Source: Nocardioidaceae bacterium (GTDB lineage Bacteria > Actinomycetota > Actinomycetes > Propionibacteriales > Nocardioidaceae). From it: DNA of 10,139 nt. The DNA is taken from assembly GCA_013696015.1 (NCBI GenBank), contig JACCZI010000018.1:1-10139 (forward strand), written 5' to 3'. Below, in pieces: positions 6,354-10,139 of the stretch. The notes beneath the pieces are model-generated. The model worked only from the letters and a program-made list of their open reading frames with translations, had not been told where the DNA came from and made no database searches. A program made the position numbers and the translations under genes. Positions within the stretch are counted from its first letter, which is position 1. Every line of letters starts with the position of its first letter.

Positions 6354-7138
6354 CGTTCTTCACGCTGGTGCTCGGACGAAGTGGCGTGCTCGGCAGACTG
6401 CGGATCGGCCTGCCCCTCAAGCTGTTTCGGGGCCGAGCCCGCGCCAATCTCCGCCTTCATCGACGCCAACTCGGACTCCACGTCCGAGCCCGCTGACAGC
6501 GCGTCGAGCTCGCGGGAGATGTCGTCGTTCGGCTGGCCACTGGCGTCGTCGAGCGCACCCGATGCGATCAGCTCGTCGATCGCGCCGGCACGCGCCTGCA
6601 TCTGCGCGGTCTTGTCCTCGGCGCGTTGAACCGCCAGCCCGACGTCGCCCATCTCCTCGGAGATGCCGGAGAACGCCTCGTTGATGCGGGTCTGTGCCTC
6701 GGCCGCGGTATAGGTCGCCTTGATCGTCTCCTTGCGCGTCCGGAACGACTCGACCTTGGCCTGCAGCCGCTGGGACGCCAACGTCAGCTTCTCCTCCTCA
6801 CCCTGCAGCGACGCGTGTTGCGCGTGCAGGTCGGACAGCTGCTGGTCGAGCCCAGAGCGTCGAGTCAGCGCCTCCCGGGCGAGATCCTCACGACCGGAGC
6901 CCAGCGCCTTCTGCGCCTGTCCCTTCAGCTTGTCGCCCTGCTGCTGCATCTGGGCGATCTGCAGCTCCACGCGCTTGCGACTGGTCGCCACGTCGGCAAC
7001 ACCGCGGCGAACCTTTTGCAGCAGCTCGAGCTGCCTTTGATAGCTGTAGTCGAGCGTCTCGCGAGGATCTTCGGCACGGTCGATCGCCTTGTTGGCCTTC
7101 GCCCGGAAGATCATGCTCATCCGCTTCATCATGGTCAT
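6350..7138 (-). CDS. pspA: Phage shock protein A, PspA/IM30 (ESCRT-III superfamily)
   Basis: A peripheral membrane protein of 262 residues that forms coiled-coil hairpins and oligomers on stressed inner membranes, limiting proton leakage. The N-terminus, with MSMIFRAKANKAIDRAEDP, is the amphipathic helix plus the start of helix 1. It is followed by YSYQRQLELLQKVRRGVADV and long heptad-rich coils to about residue 190, including RKETIKATYTAAEAQ and IDELIASGALDD. The last 60 or so residues are a low-complexity acidic Glu/Ser/Ala tail. The ATG at 7138 is preceded by TAAGGTGG. ATG codons at 7132, 7129 and 7120 are in frame, so the exact first residue is uncertain by a few positions. It is the first gene of pspA-pspAA-htpX-pspAB. 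No PspBC, PspF, ClgR or LiaI/F-like gene is beside it in this window. Confidence 0.95.
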   Translation of the reverse strand: MTMMKRMSMIFRAKANKAIDRAEDPRETLDYSYQRQLELLQKVRRGVADVATSRKRVELQIAQMQQQGDKLKGQAQKALGSGREDLAREALTRRSGLDQQLSDLHAQHASLQGEEEKLTLASQRLQAKVESFRTRKETIKATYTAAEAQTRINEAFSGISEEMGDVGLAVQRAEDKTAQMQARAGAIDELIASGALDDASGQPNDDISRELDALSAGSDVESELASMKAEIGAGSAPKQLEGQADPQSAEHATSSEHQREER

Positions 7139-7246
7139 GGCCCCACCTTAGGCCCCGCATACGACGGCGACGAGACCGAGGACGCGCCGAAGCGCCGGTA
7201 CCCTGGCGACTGCCAGCCACCTGTACGCCGACAGCAAGGCAGCTTC
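7139..7246. promoter_or_regulatory. Divergent intergenic region pspA / DUF3043 gene
   Basis: This 108-bp gap must hold the promoters of both the leftward psp operon and the rightward DUF3043 gene. Visible items are TAAGGT on the minus strand near pspA, TACCCT (7199-7204, plus strand; a TANNNT match that could serve the DUF3043 gene with a leader of about 35 nt), AAGG (7236-7239) as its Shine-Dalgarno, and a short stem with a C(TTCG)G tetraloop on the minus strand (7184-7195). No extracytoplasmic-sigma promoter motif is clear to me. Confidence 0.45.
7145..7150 (-). promoter_or_regulatory. pspA: TAAGGT before pspA: -10 box of a leaderless promoter or Shine-Dalgarno
   Basis: On the minus strand TAAGGT is followed by GGGGCC and then ATG, so a TANNNT hexamer ends exactly 6 nt before the start codon. 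The same bases (AAGGTGG) also resemble a Shine-Dalgarno. Sequence alone cannot decide between the two readings. If it is a -10 box, the operon message is leaderless. Confidence 0.4.
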
Positions 7247-7858
7247 GTGTTCCGACGCCGCTCCGCCAAAGACGATGTAGTCGCCACCGACGCCGCACCG
7301 ACGGCGGAGGAGATGCAGCGGCTCCAGGGTCAGGAGGCGAAGGGGCGACCCACGCCCCGGCGCAAGGAAGCGGAGGTGGCTCGCAAGCAGCGTCTCACGC
7401 CGCCGAAGGACCGCAAGGAAGCTGCCAAGCGGATGCGACAGAAGCGGTACGAGGCACGGCAGAAGACGCACTCGGCACTGAAGAGCGGCAGCGAGGCGAA
7501 CCTGCCGAAGCGTGACCGGGGCAAGGTACGGCGCTTCTGCCGGGATCTGGTCGACGCACGCCGCAACGTCGCGGAGTACCTGCTCCCGCTGCTGATCGTC
7601 ATCCTCGTGCTCGGCTTCGTGCGCACGCCGGCGTCGGGGTACGCGCAGCTGTTCTTGTGGCTCACCACGATCGTCGGCACCGTCCTCGACACGATCTACC
7701 TGGTGTTCAAGACCCGCCGGGAGCTCGCGAAGCGCTTCCCCGGCGAGAACCGGCGCGGCGCTGTCGGCTACACGGTGCTGCGCAGCAGCCAGTTGCGCCG
7801 GTTCCGGTTGCCGAAGCCGCAGGTCGAGCGAGGCGCAGCACTGCCCGAACGCTACTGA
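7247..7858 (+). CDS. DUF3043 family membrane protein, Rv2206-like
   Basis: A 203-residue protein of unknown function. The first 105 residues are hydrophilic and strongly basic, with KGRPTPRRKEAEVARKQ (32-48) and many Lys/Arg/Gln. The conserved SEANLPKRDRGKVRRFCRD and LVDARRN (82-107) follow, then two predicted transmembrane helices (about 109-126 and 134-155), and a basic C-terminus ending with RLPKPQVERGA. These blocks match what I remember of the DUF3043 protein Rv2206 in M. tuberculosis, which also lies near the Rv2205c glycerate kinase. Here the GNAT gene and the psp operon sit between the two. The start is GTG at 7247, with AAGG 7 nt upstream; the frame extends further upstream only antisense to pspA. 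The topology suggests a helical hairpin with both termini in the cytoplasm. I cannot propose a biochemical role. Confidence 0.88.
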   Translation: MFRRRSAKDDVVATDAAPTAEEMQRLQGQEAKGRPTPRRKEAEVARKQRLTPPKDRKEAAKRMRQKRYEARQKTHSALKSGSEANLPKRDRGKVRRFCRDLVDARRNVAEYLLPLLIVILVLGFVRTPASGYAQLFLWLTTIVGTVLDTIYLVFKTRRELAKRFPGENRRGAVGYTVLRSSQLRRFRLPKPQVERGAALPERY

Positions 7859-7895
7859 CCGGCGTCATCTCGACCCACCGTGGAACCGTGGCAAT

Positions 7896-7972
7896 AACTT
7901 CTGGGGCGCCTGATGACGAAGTTAAATCGCCGGTGGTCGAAACTTCATCGACCGACCGGTCCCACCGAAGTT
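7896..7972. repeat. Four alternating AACTTC / GAAGTT half-sites
   Basis: AACTTC (7896-7901), GAAGTT (7918-7923), AACTTC (7941-7946) and GAAGTT (7967-7972) alternate in orientation. Start-to-start spacings are 22, 23 and 26 bp. The first pair extends to a perfect 7-bp inverted repeat (TAACTTC/GAAGTTA). The arrangement could be a multi-site operator for a dimeric regulator; that is inference. Confidence 0.55.
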
Positions 7973-8024
7973 GTCAGCGTTGTGAGATAACGCCTGCGGC
8001 AGGTTGGGCGGACGGCGCTGACAA
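7971..8024. repeat. 9-bp perfect inverted repeat, 36-nt spacer
   Basis: TTGTCAGCG (7971-7979) and CGCTGACAA (8016-8024) are exact reverse complements. The enclosed 36 nt contain a smaller near-palindrome, CCTGCGGCAGG (7993-8003). The left arm overlaps the last GAAGTT half-site by two bases. It ends 52 bp before the reductase start. A structured leader, operator or terminator are all possible. Confidence 0.5.
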
Positions 8025-8064
8025 GTCCGCGGGCACGCACGCTGCGCAGCCGGGCAGCGCACCG

Positions 8065-8070
8065 TAGGGT
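8065..8070 (+). promoter_or_regulatory. Candidate -10 box (TAGGGT), leaderless geometry
   Basis: TAGGGT is followed by CACCGC and then the ATG at 8077, so a TANNNT hexamer again lies exactly 6 nt before the start codon. The AGGG within it could instead act as a Shine-Dalgarno. No convincing -35 box is visible. Confidence 0.45.
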
Positions 8071-8076
8071 CACCGC

Positions 8077-9087
8077 ATGGAGTTCCGCCAGTTAGGTTCC
8101 AGTGGTCTGAAAGTCTCGGCGATCGCGTACGGCAACTGGCTGACGCACGGCTCGCAGGTCGAGGAAGACGCGGCCAAGGCCTGCGTACGCCAGGCACTCG
8201 ATGACGGCATCACGACGTTCGACACCGCCGACGTCTATGCCGACACCGCCGCCGAGACCGTGTTGGGCCGGGCCCTCGAGGGCGTCCGGCGTGAGTCGGT
8301 CGAGATCTGCACAAAGGTGTTCTTCCCCACAGGTCCGGGTGGCCCGAACGACTCCGGACTGTCTCGCAAGCACATCCGCGAGTCGATCGACGCGTCACTG
8401 CGCCGGCTGCAGACCGACCACGTCGACCTGTACCAGGCGCACCGCTACGACCACGAGACGCCGCTCGAGGAGACGATGGAGGCGTTCGCCGATGTGGTGC
8501 ACTCGGGAAGGGCGCACTACATCGGCGTCTCGGAGTGGACCGCCGAGCAGCTGAGGGCCGGACATGAGCTGGCGCGTGACCTGCACGTGCCGTTCGTCTC
8601 CAACCAGCCGCAGTACTCGATGCTCTGGCGCGTGATTGAGGCCGAGGTGGTACCGACGTGCGAGGAGCTCGGTATCGGCCAGGTGGTCTGGTCGCCGATC
8701 GCGCAGGGCGTGCTCACCGGCAAGTACCGGCCCGGACAGCCGCATCCGCCAGGGTCACGCGCCACCGACGACAAGGGCGGCGCCGACATGGTCCAGCGCT
8801 GGTTGCGCGACGATGTGCTCGAGGCGGTAGCCGCACTGGGCCCGATCGCCGAGCAGGCCGGTCTGTCGATGGCCCAGCTGGCCGTCGCCTGGGTCTTGCA
8901 GAATCCCAACGTCTCCGCGGCGATCATCGGGGCCACCCGGCCAGAACAGGTGACCGAGAACGTCAAGGCTGCCGATGCCCGGCTCGACGACGACGTCCTG
9001 CGGGCGATCGACGAGGCGCTCGACGGAGTCGTCGAGCGCGATCCGGGGCACACCGCGAAGTCATCGCCGCGCTCACGACCCAGCTGA
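8077..9087 (+). CDS. Aldo/keto reductase, potassium-channel beta-subunit-like subfamily
   Basis: A soluble NADPH-dependent oxidoreductase of 336 residues with a (beta/alpha)8 barrel, predicted to reduce aldehydes or ketones; the substrate is unknown. The catalytic tetrad is present: D49 and Y54 in TFDTADVY, K80 in EICTKVFF, and H122 in LYQAHRYD. Later family blocks include YIGVSEWTAEQL, SNQPQYSMLWR and VVWSPIAQGVLTGKYRPG. The cofactor-binding C-terminal region AAIIGATRPEQVTENVKA is also there. These blocks place it with the Kv-beta/YghZ-like group rather than with the 2,5-diketogluconate reductase-like group. The last 10 or so residues are a variable polar tail. The ATG at 8077 gives the family-standard MEFRQLGSSGLKVS. 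Its 3' end overlaps that of the facing ATPase gene by 15 bp. Nothing nearby identifies a pathway. Confidence 0.94.
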   Translation: MEFRQLGSSGLKVSAIAYGNWLTHGSQVEEDAAKACVRQALDDGITTFDTADVYADTAAETVLGRALEGVRRESVEICTKVFFPTGPGGPNDSGLSRKHIRESIDASLRRLQTDHVDLYQAHRYDHETPLEETMEAFADVVHSGRAHYIGVSEWTAEQLRAGHELARDLHVPFVSNQPQYSMLWRVIEAEVVPTCEELGIGQVVWSPIAQGVLTGKYRPGQPHPPGSRATDDKGGADMVQRWLRDDVLEAVAALGPIAEQAGLSMAQLAVAWVLQNPNVSAAIIGATRPEQVTENVKAADARLDDDVLRAIDEALDGVVERDPGHTAKSSPRSRPS

Positions 9088-10139
9088 GGGGTCGGACACA
9101 CCCTGGCCGCGCCGGTTGACCCACAGCCGCAGCAGCGGGTCGACAAAGCACCACCGGTTCCCGTCGCGCACCAGGTGTTGCCCGGCCCGGCCGAGGTCGT
9201 GCAGCGCCGACTGCAGGGTCGCTCGGGCCAGGCCGTACGCCGCGGCAGCCCGGGTGCCGGTCGGCGCGGCGCCGGCGGCAAGCACCACCAGCACCCCCTT
9301 CTTGCCGGCCGACAGGCTGTCCCACACGGCCTGGTGGGCCTCGTTGGTCTGGTTCAACGCCGCAGCGACGACAGCATCGGAGAGGGCGATGCCCGTCAGG
9401 TCGGGTCCGATGTCCGACGTGGACCATCCGGCGTCTCGGGCGGTCAGCTCGCGGTGCAGCAGGTGCGCCAGCAGCATGGTGCGCTGCGGATGCCCGGCCG
9501 CGATATCCACCAGCGGCTCCAAGGCACCGACCGGGTCCTGGCCGAGGCTCGCGAAACGTTCGGCCAGCTCGATCAGCACCTCCTCCCGGGGCAGCAGCCC
9601 CAGCTCCATGGGTTCTGCCTGCCCGTACATCGGTCGTTCCCGCTCCGCGAACAGGCGCCGCATCAACGAAGGGTGAGAGCCCGCGTACACGTAGACCGCT
9701 GCCTCGCCGTGGTACTGCACATGTGAGCGCAGCAATCCGTCCAGCCCGCTCCCGGCGCCGAGGAGGTCCTGGAACTCGTCGAACACGACGAGCGTGGGCC
9801 GGTGGTCCCGCTCGAAGGCGACCCGCGGCAAGTCCAACAGCTCGCTGACCGCTGTCTGCACCATGTCCGGCGGCGCCACCTGATGGCGCGGACTCAACGA
9901 GACCCCCAGACCACCGACGCTGAGCGACAGACCGAGCCGCGACGACAACGCCTCGACGTGGGCGCGCAGCCGGACGTCGCCACTGCGGGAGTACGCCGAG
10001 GCGAGCCGGCCGCAGACCTCCGCAAGCGAGGCGACCCCGTATAGGTCGACATGGACGGTCCGCCACCCGGTCCCCCGCAGGTTCGCCGCGTGAGCGAGCA
10101 GCAGTGAGGTCTTGCCGAAGCGTCGAGGACCGTCGAGAC
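9073..10139 (-). CDS. Archaeal-type ATPase (AAA+/STAND-like) with C-terminal winged-helix region; 5' end cut by window edge
   Basis: I see 354 residues; the N-terminus lies beyond the right edge. The visible part opens in the Walker A motif (GPRRFGKTSLLL). Walker B follows about 110 residues later (TLVVFDEFQDLL, with the D-E pair near visible residues 120-121), then YAGSHPSLMRRLF and RPMYGQAEPMELGLLP, which are typical of the ATPase_2 (archaeal ATPase) family. The C-terminal third (GKKGVLVVLAAG, ATLQSALHDLGRAGQHLV, WCFVDPLLRLWVNR) looks like the winged-helix and closing segment found in these proteins. Such ATPases are related to STAND signalling ATPases, but their cellular task is mostly unknown. 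The frame is uninterrupted from the window edge to the TGA at 9073. The stop lies inside the 3' end of the reductase gene on the other strand. No partner gene is visible. Confidence 0.85.
   Translation of the reverse strand, partial: LDGPRRFGKTSLLLAHAANLRGTGWRTVHVDLYGVASLAEVCGRLASAYSRSGDVRLRAHVEALSSRLGLSLSVGGLGVSLSPRHQVAPPDMVQTAVSELLDLPRVAFERDHRPTLVVFDEFQDLLGAGSGLDGLLRSHVQYHGEAAVYVYAGSHPSLMRRLFAERERPMYGQAEPMELGLLPREEVLIELAERFASLGQDPVGALEPLVDIAAGHPQRTMLLAHLLHRELTARDAGWSTSDIGPDLTGIALSDAVVAAALNQTNEAHQAVWDSLSAGKKGVLVVLAAGAAPTGTRAAAAYGLARATLQSALHDLGRAGQHLVRDGNRWCFVDPLLRLWVNRRGQGVSDPSAGS

Larger units (their letters stand above)
7859..8076. promoter_or_regulatory. 218-bp intergenic region upstream of the aldo/keto reductase gene
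   Basis: This is the longest gene-free stretch in the window and is visibly less G+C-rich than the genes. It holds a pair of ACCGTGG direct repeats (7877-7883 and 7885-7891), four alternating AACTTC/GAAGTT half-sites (7896-7972), a 9-bp inverted repeat (7971-8024), and TAGGGT just before the next gene. No clear terminator for the DUF3043 gene is visible. An open frame on the minus strand through here has no recognisable product. Confidence 0.6.

Noticed and set aside
7184..7195. CGC-N4-GCG palindrome upstream of pspA as a ClgR-type box
   Set aside because: The ClgR-type motif I recall has a 5-nt spacer between CGC and GCG. Here it is 4 nt, and the flanking bases do not fit. A stable TTCG-loop stem explains the symmetry better.
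7980..7991. TTGTGAGATAAC, resembling a lac operator with three bases missing
   Set aside because: Operators of the LacI family need a symmetric arrangement around the centre. The missing central bases and absence of a second half make this a chance match.
7922..8197. 91-codon open frame on the minus strand over the reductase promoter region
   Set aside because: Part of it is antisense to the reductase gene. It shows no domain and no convincing ribosome binding site.

Overview
The window is chromosomal DNA from a high-G+C Gram-positive bacterium (Actinomycetota). The evidence is a visibly G+C-rich sequence with strong third-position bias, frequent GTG starts, a lipoprotein-type cytochrome oxidase subunit II, a DUF3043 protein, and a gene order that, as I recall it, matches the mycobacterial ctaC - adoK - Rv2204c-like - Rv2205c-like - Rv2206-like neighbourhood. 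I cannot name the genus. No mobile element, CRISPR array, tRNA or rRNA is visible.

Left block, positions 1-3579, all on the minus strand. Read in the direction of transcription it holds glycerate 2-kinase (3579-2470), an ErpA/HesB-type iron-sulfur carrier (2359-1988), a PfkB-family adenosine kinase (1922-936), and the aa3-type cytochrome c oxidase subunit II ctaC (844-1, cut by the left edge). The genes are separated by gaps of about 65-110 bp. ctaC has its own good Shine-Dalgarno (SD) sequence and a candidate -10 box, so the block is probably not one tightly coupled operon.

Centre. A two-domain GNAT acetyltransferase runs rightward from 3611. It diverges from the glycerate kinase across only 31 bp and is probably leaderless. 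It converges on a minus-strand envelope-stress operon, and the two are separated by a perfect 11-bp hairpin (4484-4509). The operon, in transcription order, is pspA (7138-6350), pspAA (6353-6066), htpX (5992-5096) and pspAB (5099-4527), with 4-bp overlaps at two of the three junctions. It pairs a membrane-remodelling ESCRT-III-like protein and two small PspA-associated proteins with a membrane zinc metalloprotease. This is the most interesting system in the window. The family grouping is known but its mechanism is poorly described.

Right block. A DUF3043 membrane protein (7247-7858) diverges from pspA. A 218-bp gap then carries four alternating AACTTC/GAAGTT half-sites and a 9-bp inverted repeat. 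An aldo/keto reductase (8077-9087) follows and overlaps tail to tail with a minus-strand archaeal-type AAA/STAND-like ATPase (10139-9073, cut by the right edge just upstream of its Walker A motif). No stretch longer than 300 bp lacks a gene.
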